Below, piece by piece: positions 1 to 8,000 of a stretch of 26,723 bases of DNA (positions within the stretch are counted from its first letter, which is position 1; each line of letters opens with the position of its first letter). The notes under the pieces are model-generated. The model saw only the letters and a list, made by a program, of their open reading frames with translations. It ran no database searches and was not told the origin of the DNA. Source of the stretch: Actinomycetota bacterium (GTDB lineage Bacteria > Actinomycetota > Actinomycetes > S36-B12 > UBA10799); the NCBI GenBank assembly GCA_030837445.1, contig JAUPKM010000276.1, forward strand, positions 1 through 26,723, read 5' to 3'. Made by a program: the position numbers and the translations under genes.

Positions 1-116
1 CGTCGCGTTCGGATTCCGCAGTCCCGAAGCCCTGATCGCCCTGGCCATGCTCAGCCTCGGCGGTCGACCACCACGACTCCCCGGAAAGAACCACCCACAG
101 AAGGGTCAGTAGAGCC
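1..116 (+). mobile_element. Right end of an ISL3-family insertion sequence (partial)
   Basis: The segment carries the last 36 codons of a transposase-like reading frame and ends 4 bases after its stop codon with AGAGCC. Read inward from 116, the terminus starts GGCTCTACTGACCC, and ISL3-family terminal repeats typically begin GGCTCT. The boundary at 116/117 is fixed independently because bases 117-176 recur exactly at 26664-26723 while base 116 differs from 26663. The rest of the element lies outside the window, so its left end and the target duplication (8 bp is usual in the family) cannot be checked. Assignment to ISL3 is from memory of the family's C-terminal sequence and terminal repeat, not a search. 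Confidence 0.7.
2..112 (+). CDS. ISL3-family transposase, C-terminal fragment
   Basis: Thirty-six codons plus a TAG stop are open from the window edge. The visible residues include AFGFRSPEALIALAMLSLGG followed by a Pro/Arg/Lys-rich tail. This matches my recollection of the extreme C-terminus of actinobacterial ISL3 transposases, where a GFxxxEALIALAML segment ends the protein. The DDE catalytic residues lie upstream, outside the window, so integrity of the enzyme cannot be judged. The stop lies 4 bases before the inferred IS end, the compact arrangement expected for a transposase reading toward its terminal repeat. Confidence 0.6.
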   Translation, partial: VAFGFRSPEALIALAMLSLGGRPPRLPGKNHPQKGQ

Positions 117-761
117 TTTTTCATCCGCATTGTCGCCAGCGGCGAGGCCATCTGGTTCCTCTGTCGTGCCATCCGCAAGTTGTTTTTCATCGTTGTTGGC
201 CGACTCGTGGCTGGCCGGCTCAGCGGTGCTTGGGCTTTCGCCGACGGGTGCTTCCGGGATAGGGAGCACCGCGGGTGTGGCGGCGATGTCCCCGAGGGCA
301 GTGCTGTAGAGGGTGGCGGCTTCGGCCTCGAACGGGGCCATGGCCGACACAGCCGCAGACGTGCCACCGCTCGATTGCGCGGTGTCCCACGCTTCTGCAG
401 CGGCATCAGCGACGCGACTGAGGTCGGTCTTCAACCCGGACACGACCGCCTTGAATGAATCGGCCGCCGTTGCAGTGGATTTGAAGTAATCCGATCCCCC
501 GTCGGCATGGTCGACCATCTTTCGCATCAACGCGATGCGGGCTTCGCCTCCTTGGCCTTCCAGCAGGCTTGCGCCGTTGGTCATCTCTTTGTGAACCGTC
601 CCGGCGTACCCGGACACCGACTCGACCATAGCCCGCCTGTCTTCGGCAAGGGCTTGTAAGTCAGTCTCACTGATCGACGGCCAGTAGGGCAGAACCGTCA
701 GTGACGACGCGCGTCCTGATGGCCGAGGCACGTCCCCTGGATTGTTAATGACCGCCGCCAT
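51..761 (-). CDS. ESX-associated DUF5631/5632-like protein, N-terminal part, interrupted by an IS
   Basis: This is the 5' part of a gene whose 3' part is at 24924-26723. The start is ATG at 761, with GAGGGGG about 4 bases upstream, and 15 bases after the stop of the 182-residue membrane protein gene. Residues 1-215 belong to the protein. Residues 216-236 (GSTDPSVGG... to the stop at 51) are encoded by the IS end. Residues 30-150 are Ala-rich and helical, resembling the WXG100/PE/PPE-like helical hairpins of type VII secretion substrates, but I see no WxG turn or YxxxD/E signal. A Pro/Glu/Ser-rich linker follows. Rejoined across the contig ends, the gene has 795 codons including the stop. In the IS-bearing form the protein would stop at 236 residues and lose its conserved C-terminus. 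The ESX link is family recollection plus context. Confidence 0.75.
   Translation of the reverse strand: MAAVINNPGDVPRPSGRASSLTVLPYWPSISETDLQALAEDRRAMVESVSGYAGTVHKEMTNGASLLEGQGGEARIALMRKMVDHADGGSDYFKSTATAADSFKAVVSGLKTDLSRVADAAAEAWDTAQSSGGTSAAVSAMAPFEAEAATLYSTALGDIAATPAVLPIPEAPVGESPSTAEPASHESANNDEKQLADGTTEEPDGLAAGDNADEKGSTDPSVGGSFRGVVVVDRRG
117..176. repeat. 60-bp exact repeat, copy 1 (same as 26664-26723)
   Basis: All 60 bases are identical to the last 60 bases of the window and in the same orientation. The copy abuts the IS end at 116. Both copies code, in the same minus-strand frame, for residues 196-215 of the same protein (ending DNADEK). Joining 26723 to 177 restores a single open frame, so this is best read as an overlap between contig ends rather than a biological duplication. 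Confidence 0.9.
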
Positions 762-776
762 CGAACCCCCTCGGAA

Positions 777-1325
777 CTATTTCTCGTCCAGGCCGCAAAC
801 AGCCCAGACCTGGTCATAGGCCGCCTGCTCTTTAGCAAGGTCGTGTGTGGGCGGCTCAGCGAGACCACGGGTCCGAACCTCGCCGTAAGTGGCGATCCGC
901 GCGTAGTAAACCGATACAACATCCGTAATAGCGACACGAACCGGGGTGCTGGCATTGGGATTGTCCGCCAGCGCATTCTCCAGAGCGGTCGCGGCTGGGA
1001 GGATATCCAAGGCCCGGCGATCAGTCCGTGGTTGCGTTGTGTTCACCACCGCATACCGGGTGCACAGGGCGACATCTTGAGCATGCACTTCTGCTGCTGA
1101 CGGTGGTGCGCTGACGGTGTCAGCGGCCGATTTGCTCGTCACTGCTGCACCGGTCGTGTCGGCAACAGTGCTACTTTCTCCATCGCTGAAGACAACGCCG
1201 AGCGCCACACCGATACCCAGCGCAACCGCAGCGGTACCGGCCATGATGGCAGGGGTCAGCCACCGGCGTCGTGGCGGTGGGGGTTGCCACGCGGCACTTG
1301 GGTATCCAGGCTCTTGTGTTCCCAT
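777..1325 (-). CDS. Small membrane-anchored protein of the ESX-associated operon (182 aa)
   Basis: The N-terminus is Pro-rich (QPPPPRRR) and is followed by one hydrophobic segment at about residues 22-47, then a 135-residue domain predicted to lie outside the membrane. The positive residues before the segment fit an N-in/C-out anchor. There is no lipobox Cys. Two Cys in the outer domain (in VALCTRY and VWAVCGL) could form a disulphide. The gene heads the minus-strand operon and ends 15 bases before the 794-residue protein. The ATG at 1325 has no ribosome binding site, but a TACGCT -10-like hexamer lies 6 bases upstream, which fits leaderless transcription. M. tuberculosis loci with DUF5631 proteins also carry small membrane or lipoproteins, so it may be an accessory. 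I do not recognise a named family. Confidence 0.75.
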   Translation of the reverse strand: MGTQEPGYPSAAWQPPPPRRRWLTPAIMAGTAAVALGIGVALGVVFSDGESSTVADTTGAAVTSKSAADTVSAPPSAAEVHAQDVALCTRYAVVNTTQPRTDRRALDILPAATALENALADNPNASTPVRVAITDVVSVYYARIATYGEVRTRGLAEPPTHDLAKEQAAYDQVWAVCGLDEK

Positions 1326-1337
1326 GTGGGCAGCGTA
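1319..1337 (-). promoter_or_regulatory. Probable leaderless promoter of the ESX-associated operon
   Basis: On the minus strand TACGCT (1332-1337) fits the actinobacterial -10 pattern TANNNT and lies 6 bases before the ATG at 1325. No purine-rich ribosome binding site is present. The transcript would then start at or next to the ATG. No convincing -35 hexamer is seen. Confidence 0.4.
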
Positions 1338-1596
1338 GGACGGACCACCGACAAAATCACGGCTGAATTGCGCTGGTACACAGCATGATTACGAAGTGAG
1401 TCATTATGAGTGATCTGTTCACTGATGAGTCATGCTCGTGTTGGCGGTGCTTCGAGAGCGCCGCACCGTTTACTGGCTGATTCGTGTTGCCTCATCTGAT
1501 TACTGGTGAGGCATTTTCGCAGGTAGCCGGCAAAAACCTGAGCGGATACGGCGTGTCTTGCCGGTGTTTATCAGATACGTACGGAACGGTGAGAGC
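1326..1596. other. Divergent intergenic region with inverted repeats (possible origin or regulatory region)
   Basis: The 271 bases separate the minus-strand ESX operon from the plus-strand RHH and replication genes. TGAGTCAT occurs twice (near 1397 and 1425), with an AGTGA...TCACT inverted repeat between. CGGTGC/GCACCG arms lie at 1445-1450 and 1463-1468; the same arms form a tight hairpin at 2109-2124 in front of the replication gene. A 7-bp stem, TGCCTCA/TGAGGCA, at 1488-1494 and 1507-1513 is followed by TTTT. Proximity to the replication gene makes this a candidate for part of the origin or its regulation, but nothing here is diagnostic. Confidence 0.35.
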
Positions 1597-1797
1597 ATGG
1601 CTCAACCGCATAAGGGGGACCGGGCGCAGATCATGTGCCGGCCGGTCTTGCCCGTCTATGAGGAGATTCGCGCCCGCGCGGCTGCGCGGGGCATGTCGAT
1701 GTCGCAGTACGCGGCGGATGTCCTAGCTCAGCATGTGGGACGGGTGGACCTCGTGCGCGAGCTGGACGACCGAGAGGGGTTGCCGTTGGCGATGTGA
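1597..1797 (+). CDS. Ribbon-helix-helix DNA-binding protein (66 aa)
   Basis: The protein starts MAQPHKGDRAQ. A predicted strand is followed by two helices (VYEEIRARAAARG, then MSMSQYAADVLAQHVG), the layout of the CopG/Arc RHH fold, which binds operators as dimers. ATG at 1597 was chosen over an upstream in-frame start at 1558 because its paralog at 4226-4480 also starts just before HKGDRAQ; a GGTGAG sequence precedes it. The two proteins share HKGDRAQ and MSQ-(Y/W)-xADxLAxxVG...REL. It lies upstream of the replication gene, so control of plasmid copy number or of its own promoter is a reasonable inference. It could also be an orphan antitoxin. Confidence 0.7.
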   Translation: MAQPHKGDRAQIMCRPVLPVYEEIRARAAARGMSMSQYAADVLAQHVGRVDLVRELDDREGLPLAM

Positions 1798-1871
1798 GCA
1801 CCGCGACCTGGTGTACGCGGCTGGGCAGATGGAAAAATCCATAGCGGTGCGGATCACCTCTTGACATGACG

Positions 1872-1897
1872 AAGGCCCCCGTAGGGGCCTTGTCTTT
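1872..1897 (+). terminator. Rho-independent terminator after the RHH gene
   Basis: A perfect 8-bp stem, AAGGCCCC and GGGGCCTT, with loop CGTA (1872-1891) is followed by TGTCTTT. It lies 75 bases after the RHH stop codon and would separate that gene from the replication gene. The stem is symmetric, so it may also act in the other direction. Confidence 0.75.
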
Positions 1898-2228
1898 GGG
1901 GATTCGATCTGAGCTGGAACTCAGGTCTGGGTCCGCACCCGGTACCCCGAAGGGGCGATGTCTTGCAGGACTCGTCTCACGGTAGCGCACTGTCTCTAAC
2001 AGGTACAGGTGCCGCGCGAAACCGTGACCAAAATCGTGATCTTTTACTACCCGCTGTTGTGACGCGGACGCAGGCCGCGCAGTGGTGGCGTGGCTGGGTC
2101 GAGCGCGTCGGTGCGTGTGCACCGCGTATGCCGATGTGGACCCCTCGCCTGGGTGGGCTGACGGTGTTGTCGTGCTGGGTGCACTTGTCGGCGGTGCCGC
2201 ATGGTTCGGGTAGGTCGTTGGCAACGGG
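1898..2228. other. Long leader or origin candidate upstream of the replication gene
   Basis: These 331 bases after the terminator contain no gene I can confirm. There is a tight hairpin CGGTGC-GTGT-GCACCG at 2109-2124 whose arms recur at 1445-1468, and an AT-richer patch around 2025-2050 (accgtgaccaaaatcgtgat). A plus-strand frame from 1963 to 2238 is open, and its last 55 codons have G/C-biased third positions, so a short coding sequence overlapping the replication gene start is possible. Its translation resembles nothing I know. Confidence 0.35.
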
Positions 2229-4151
2229 GTGCCGGTGACTGTTTTCGACGTGTCCCCGGTCGCGCCTGCGGTGGTGTGGAGGTCTCTGGCGCGGCGGTTG
2301 TGTCAGCCGGGTCGGGATCGGGTGAAGGTGTTCGATCCGGACACCAAGGCCTACTGCAAGACGCGGCGCATCACCGACACGCTGCCTACGTTGATGGCGG
2401 CGGTGTACCTGTACACCCACCGCCGGACCACGCTGCTGGCGCTGGACTTCGACAGCAAGTCCCACGGCCAGGCTCAGGTCGACGCCGACTTCAGTCGCGC
2501 ACTGGGCTGGCTGACCTCCTGCGGGGCACGGGTTGTCACGGACCGATCCACCAACGGCGGCCGCCACATCCTGGTCCCGCTGGCCATCAACACCACCGCC
2601 AGCTTCGACGAAATCCAGCCGCTGATGCGCCAGCTCAAGGCCCGGCTGCCCAGCTTTGACCCCAAACCCATGCAGAACCCCAAAGAAGGCTGCATCAGTG
2701 TGCCGGGCACGCCGTGCGCCGGCGGTGGCCACCGCATCCTGGACGGCACGCTTACCGACGCCGTGGCTGCGCTCACCGAGCGCAGCGCCCCCACGCTGCT
2801 GCCCGAGCTCTACGCACTACTGGGCACCCTGCCCAGCCCACCGCAGCCGGCCAATGCTGCTGGCCTCCCGTCGCCGGGCAGCACGAGAACTCATGCCGGC
2901 GAGGACGAGCGCCTGGCCGAGCCCGCCCGCTGGAGCAAGCCCATCCCGGTCGACGTCGCCGAGTTCGCCGCGGCCGGCGACCCAGCCTTGGCCCGCGACC
3001 ACGGCAGGTGGGACAGCCCCTCAGAAGCACGCATGTCGGTGGTCCTCAACGCAGTGCTGCGCGGCTACGGCCTGGCCGATATCCGCGCCCAGGCTGAACC
3101 CGGCCGGCCGTGGAGCGGCCTGGGCGACTCGTACCGCACCAAGCACGGCATCCGCGCTGACGCCCAACTCGCCCGCGATGTTCGTCGTGCCCTGGACTAC
3201 ACCGCGACACTCGCCGTAAAAGCGAACCAGCCCGCACACAGGCCTAAGTACTCACACCGGGGGCACACCAGTGCCGGCCCGCACGGGCGCTGGCTGGCAC
3301 ACGCGCTGGCTTGGGCGGACCGGGAGTTCGCGAGCAGTCCTCTTCGGTGGACGGTGCGCGATGTGTTTCAGGCGTTGGCGATCAAAGCAGCAGTGGCCGG
3401 ACAGGTCAGATCTGGTACGGCGATCGTCGGGGTGGGAGGGCGCGGGCTATCTCTGTCGGCCGGTCTCATGCCAGCCACCACAACGTTCGAGGTGCTGAGA
3501 CGGACGCGGGACATGGTGGGAGCACCCATTCTGTTGGTGAGGCCTCGTATCGGCCGCGACGCCGACTTCTACGCCCTGACCACTGAGACTCCGGACTCGA
3601 TCACGCCGGTCCCGCTGGAACGGGTGAGAGTGTCGGATGTGCACCCGGCGTGGAGCATCCTCGGCCGCCACCACCGCGCGGTGTACGAGCTCATCATCCA
3701 CACCGGGATGACTCGGCCGGCTGATGTGTACGCCGCAGCGCGCATCAGTGCACGCACGGGGCAGCTGTCGATCGCCGCGCTCGCGGCTGCCGGGTTGATC
3801 ACCAGAGAAGGCCGCACCGTGATGCCGGGGCCGACGACGCTGGATGACATCGCGGCCGCGCACCGGCTCGATGAGGTGCAGGCTGACCGGATCGCGCGCT
3901 ACCGTCGCGAACGCGCGGCCTGGCATGAGTGGCTGGCCCTTCAAGACGCGGCGAAGGGAATCACCCCAGAGGCCGGTGATCGTGTCCACGCGGGCGCGCA
4001 TGGTCCGGTGTTCGCCGACGAGGACGACTACCTGGTTCACGTGATGGCCCACGGCCCACCGTCAGCCGATGAGGAGTACATCGCGATCGCACTCGTCGCC
4101 GAACTGATGGGCGCACGGATACTGGCCGAGACCGTGCCCGCAGTGGTGTAG
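2229..4151 (+). CDS. Plasmid replication protein with prim-pol (AEP primase) domain (640 aa)
   Basis: The N-terminal ~180 residues show the archaeo-eukaryotic primase (AEP) signature: DFD at residues 73-75 (LALDFDSKSHG) as the metal-binding pair, then STNGGRHI (107-114) matching the sxH nucleotide-binding motif. A segment around VPGTPCAGGGHRIL follows, like the late conserved stretch of prim-pol enzymes. A linker leads to helical regions; roughly 480-530 (YELIIHTGMTRPADVYAAAR, then SIAALAAAGLITREG) looks like a winged helix for origin DNA. Prim-pol proteins of this size act as replication initiators and primases of many actinobacterial plasmids, and no other Rep gene is visible. GTG at 2229 is used; GTG at 2235 is an alternative. 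The two flanking RHH genes suggest regulation of this gene. Confidence 0.75.
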   Translation: MPVTVFDVSPVAPAVVWRSLARRLCQPGRDRVKVFDPDTKAYCKTRRITDTLPTLMAAVYLYTHRRTTLLALDFDSKSHGQAQVDADFSRALGWLTSCGARVVTDRSTNGGRHILVPLAINTTASFDEIQPLMRQLKARLPSFDPKPMQNPKEGCISVPGTPCAGGGHRILDGTLTDAVAALTERSAPTLLPELYALLGTLPSPPQPANAAGLPSPGSTRTHAGEDERLAEPARWSKPIPVDVAEFAAAGDPALARDHGRWDSPSEARMSVVLNAVLRGYGLADIRAQAEPGRPWSGLGDSYRTKHGIRADAQLARDVRRALDYTATLAVKANQPAHRPKYSHRGHTSAGPHGRWLAHALAWADREFASSPLRWTVRDVFQALAIKAAVAGQVRSGTAIVGVGGRGLSLSAGLMPATTTFEVLRRTRDMVGAPILLVRPRIGRDADFYALTTETPDSITPVPLERVRVSDVHPAWSILGRHHRAVYELIIHTGMTRPADVYAAARISARTGQLSIAALAAAGLITREGRTVMPGPTTLDDIAAAHRLDEVQADRIARYRRERAAWHEWLALQDAAKGITPEAGDRVHAGAHGPVFADEDDYLVHVMAHGPPSADEEYIAIALVAELMGARILAETVPAVV

Positions 4152-4225
4152 CGGTAGCCGGTAGCCGAGCACACCATCGTCATCGGTGGTTATGGCCGCT
4201 GCGGCTCGTGGCGCACGCCCTCGAA

Positions 4226-4480
4226 TCAGCCACGGCCACGTAACAGGTCTGGGTTGTCCAGTGCGCGGGTGAGGATCTGGGCGACGGCTTCGCCGTTGAG
4301 TTCGCGCATGAGTTCGGGGTGGCCGACGATGGCGGCCAGAAGGTCTGCGACCCATTGGGACATCGGGATGCCGTAGTCGCCGTACTGGCCGCTGTTGGCA
4401 GCCACTGCGTCGTAGACAACCCGATCGACGCGGGGTCCGAGCTGAGCCCTGTCCCCTTTGTGTGTGCTGCGAATCGCCAT
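4226..4480 (-). CDS. Ribbon-helix-helix protein, paralog of 1597-1797 (84 aa)
   Basis: It starts MAIRSTHKGDRAQ and contains IPMSQWVADLLAAIVGHPELMREL, aligning with MSMSQYAADVLAQHVGRVDLVREL of the 66-residue protein. The strand-helix-helix pattern fits an RHH DNA-binding dimer. ATG at 4480 has GAAAGGG 9 bases upstream. It is transcribed toward the replication gene and lies downstream, on the same strand, of the small gene ending at 4570. The position between replication and relaxase genes fits control of transfer or of replication. The last 20 residues have no counterpart in the shorter paralog. Confidence 0.7.
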   Translation of the reverse strand: MAIRSTHKGDRAQLGPRVDRVVYDAVAANSGQYGDYGIPMSQWVADLLAAIVGHPELMRELNGEAVAQILTRALDNPDLLRGRG

Positions 4481-4569
4481 AACCTAGGACCCTTTCAGAC
4501 GGGAGGGACGATCCGTCCACCACGTGATGGACGGCCCGTTGTTGATCGGCGGTTATCGTGCCAGCAGGG

Positions 4570-4785
4570 TCATGAATCGAACTGCGCCGCCCTGGCGGGA
4601 TTGTCTCGCAACTCAGGAATGTCGGCGCTGAGCCCGATGCGGTTAAAACGCGCGTGCGATGCGCGAACCGATACGGCGGGGTGGTTCGCCGACCGCGCGT
4701 ACGGCATTCGAGAGATCCGCGCACTTCGTTCTTGGCGCTCTGCGACCGCCGCGAGAGCCTTGGCTTGTTCTGGTGTGTAGCTCAC
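4570..4785 (-). CDS. Small hypothetical protein (71 aa)
   Basis: The reading begins VSYTPEQAKALAAVAERQER and ends PARAAQFDS. It is charged, with a helical N-terminal half and no membrane segment. GTG at 4785 is preferred because GGGAAGG lies 5 bases upstream; GTG at 4791 in the same frame has no room for one. It could form a short minus-strand unit with the RHH gene 89 bases downstream. It starts back-to-back with the relaxase region, where MobF plasmids often carry small accessory or oriT-binding proteins. I do not recognise the family. Confidence 0.45.
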   Translation of the reverse strand: MSYTPEQAKALAAVAERQERSARISRMPYARSANHPAVSVRASHARFNRIGLSADIPELRDNPARAAQFDS

Positions 4786-5042
4786 GGGCACCTTCCCGCC
4801 CCCACCTTCTTCAGTACCTGCTGTGCCCTGTTTATCGAATCGCTTGCTGTTCCAGCATTTCTGCTGTCAGCGTCAATCACTGGTCAGCCTACTGTCTCAC
4901 CCCTGTTGACCTGCATCGTTGCTTTCCAGCCTGCTTTTGACCCACACACCTCTTGCACTTAGGTCACGGTTTGGTAACGGCCCGTTCGGGGGTTGCGGAA
5001 AACTGCCTTGGTTTCGTCGTGAGAACTCGGTGCGCTGGTGGG
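4786..5042. other. Divergent region upstream of the relaxase (candidate oriT and promoter)
   Basis: No gene is supported in these 257 bases. They include TTGACC at about 4937-4942, which could be a -35 box, with TAGGTC 17 bases later as a poor -10. In MobF plasmids the transfer origin is usually next to the relaxase gene, so this is the most likely place for it, but I could not identify a nic site or a clear long inverted repeat. Confidence 0.3.
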
Positions 5043-8000
5043 GTGAATGCGGGCATCCACAAGCTCACTGCTGGCTCCGGGTACTTGTACCTGGTGCGGC
5101 AGGTGGCTGCCCATGACCGCACGCATGGCCCGGAGTCACTCGGCGACTACTACTCCTCCAAAGGCGAGACTCCTGGCCGTTGGGGTGGGCGCGGACTGGC
5201 CGGGTTGGCCGCCGGATCGGAGAGCTGGACGCGCACCGACTCCGGGGACCGGCTGTGGTCGCTGGAAGAGGGCTCGGAGGTCACCGAGGACCAGATGAAG
5301 GCCCTGTTCGGGCTCGGGGTCCATCCCAACGCCGCGGCATTGACCAAGCAACTGATCGCCCAAGGGGCGCGCAAGAACTCAGCACTGACGGCAACCTCGC
5401 TGGGGCGACCGTTTCGGGTCAACGCCGGGGAAACCGAGTTGCAGCAGCGCCTTGCGTTGGCCTACCGGGATCACAACCTGTCGATCGGTGCGCACTGGAA
5501 CGCCGCCATAGACGAGTCCCTGCGGGCGCAGATGCGTACCCAGATCGCTACCGAGATGTTCGAAGAACAGCACCGCCGCGCACCGCTGGACGAGCGAGAA
5601 CTCACCGGATTCATTGCCCGCGGCACCCGCGACCAGACCACATCGGTGGCCGGCTACGACATGACCTTCACCCCGGTCAAAAGCGTGTCCGCGCTGTATG
5701 CGCTGTGCCCCGAGCCGATCGCCAAACAGATCGAGGAATGCCACAGCCGCGCAGTGCAAGATGCCCTGGACTTCCTGCAAGACCAGGCGGCCTACACCCG
5801 CATCGGGGCCCAAGGCGTGGCTCAGGTCGACACCGACGGCTTCATCACCGCCTCGTTCCTGCACCGCGACACCCGCGCCTCGGACCCCGGCCTGCACACC
5901 CATGTCGCCATTTCCAACAAGGTCCGAGCACGCGGCACCGACGGCATCAGCCGGTGGTATGCCCTCGATGGCCGCCCACTGTATGCCTCCACCGTGGCCG
6001 CCTCCGAGCTGTACAACTCACGGCTGGAGGCCTACCTGACCGACGAGTTGGGGATGCGGTTCGCCGCGCGCGGTGATGCCCGCGAAGGCAAGCGAGAGGT
6101 CCGCGAAGTCGTCGGGGTGACCCGCGAGCTGAACGAGCTGTGGTCCTCCCGGCGCGCCGCGATCGACGCCGAATATGCGGTGCTGGCCAAGACATTTCAG
6201 GCCGCCCACGGCCGCGAACCGACCACCCCGGAATCCATCGCGATGTTCCAGCAGGCCACCTTGGCCACCCGCGACGCCAAGCACGAGCCCCGCTCGCTGG
6301 CCGAACAACGCCAAGAGTGGCGCACCCAAGCGGTCGGCCTGTTGGGCAGCGACGAGGCGGTCAACGCGATGATCGCGCGCTCCCTGGCCGGGCGCACCAC
6401 GACACCGGCCGAGGTCACCGAAGGGTGGATCAAAGCCCGCGCCCGCCAAGTCATCGCCACCGTGTCTGGCGACCGCGCCACCTGGAACCGCACCCATGTC
6501 CTGGCCGAGGCCTTGCGCGTCGTGCGCGTCACCGGGCACGCCGGAATCGACGGGATCGCCGAACTCATCACCGACGCCGCGTTGAGTGCACCGTTGAGCA
6601 TCCGGCACGCGTCCAGCCCCGACACCGACCTCGGTGAGCCCGCCAGGTTGCGCCGCCGCGACGGGTCCAGCGTGTACCGCCAAGTCGGATCGCAGACCTA
6701 CACCAGCACCGAAATCCTGGCCGCCGAACGGAGCATCCTGGCCGCTGCTGGCCTGCGCGACGGCCGCACCGTGCCCGCCGCCGACGTCGAGATCGAACTG
6801 CTGGCCCAGGCCGCGCATCGGCGCGAACTCAACGCCGGCCAAGCACAACTGGTCCGCGAGATGGCCTGCCGCGGACAGCGAGTGATGCTCGCGTTGGCCC
6901 CGGCCGGGTCGGGAAAAACCACCGCGATGGCCGCACTGGCACGGTCCTGGGAAGGCGCCGGGGGCACCGTGATCGGGCTGTCGCCGAGCGCCAGTGCAGC
7001 GCAATTGCTGCGCGAAGAAATCGAAGTCGAGGTCGGAGACACCCTCGATAAGTTCAACTGGCTCACCGACAATCCCGACACCTCGCCCGGCGATCCAGCA
7101 CGCCAGTGGTACGACGCGATCGACGAGAACACGTTGATCATCGTGGACGAGGCCGGCAAGGCCGGCACTTTAGCGTTGGCCTCCATGATCGCCGTCGCAC
7201 TGGCCAAGGGCGCCAGCGTGCGCCTCGTCGGTGACGACAAACAGTTGTCTTCGATCAGCGCCGGGGGTGTGCTGCGCGACCTCGCACACCTGCACGGGGC
7301 GATCACCTTGTCTCAAGTGATGCGGTTCGCTTCGGCGGCCGAAGCCCAAGCCGGTCTGGCGTTGCGCGACGGTGACCCGTCCGGGATCGCGTTCTACCTC
7401 GATGAGCAGCGCGTGCACGTCGGCACGCAGGCCGCCGCATCCGATATGGCGTTCGAGGCATGGCAATCCGACATCGCCCACGACAAACACTCCCTGCTGT
7501 TGGCGCCCACCCACGATCTGGTGTCCGAACTCAACGACCGCGCCCGACTGCACCGGCTCACCGAACTCGGTGAGCACGCCCCACCGTTGGAAGCGGTGTT
7601 GATGGCCGGGGCCCGCGCCAGCGTCGGAGACCTCGTGTTCACCAAGCACAACGACCGCACCCTCGCGCTCGGTACCACCGACTTCGTCCGCAACGGCTAC
7701 CGCTGGGAAGTCACCGACGTCGACCCCGAAGGCTCGATCACCGTCGCGCACTTGGAGTCCGGGGCCCACCTGCACCTGCCCGCCGACTACGTACGCGCCC
7801 ACGTCACCTTGGGCTACGCCCGCACCATTGACGCCACCCAGGGTGCGACCGCCCGCTACCGCTGCCACACCGTGGGCTCCGACCAACTCACCCGCCAACA
7901 GGTCTACACCGCACTCACCCGCGGTGTGCACGGCAACCACATCTACTTCTCCACCGCCGAGCACGACCCGCACCGTGTGCTGTCCCCGAAAGCGACCCAC

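Noticed and set aside
1977..2732. Minus-strand frame of 251 codons across the replication gene start
   Set aside because: It covers the prim-pol catalytic region antisense and has no known motif.
4062..4724. Minus-strand frame of 220 codons between replication and relaxase genes
   Set aside because: It overlaps the RHH gene at 4226-4480 and the 4570-4785 gene in another frame and its translation is Arg/Pro/Thr-rich without structure.
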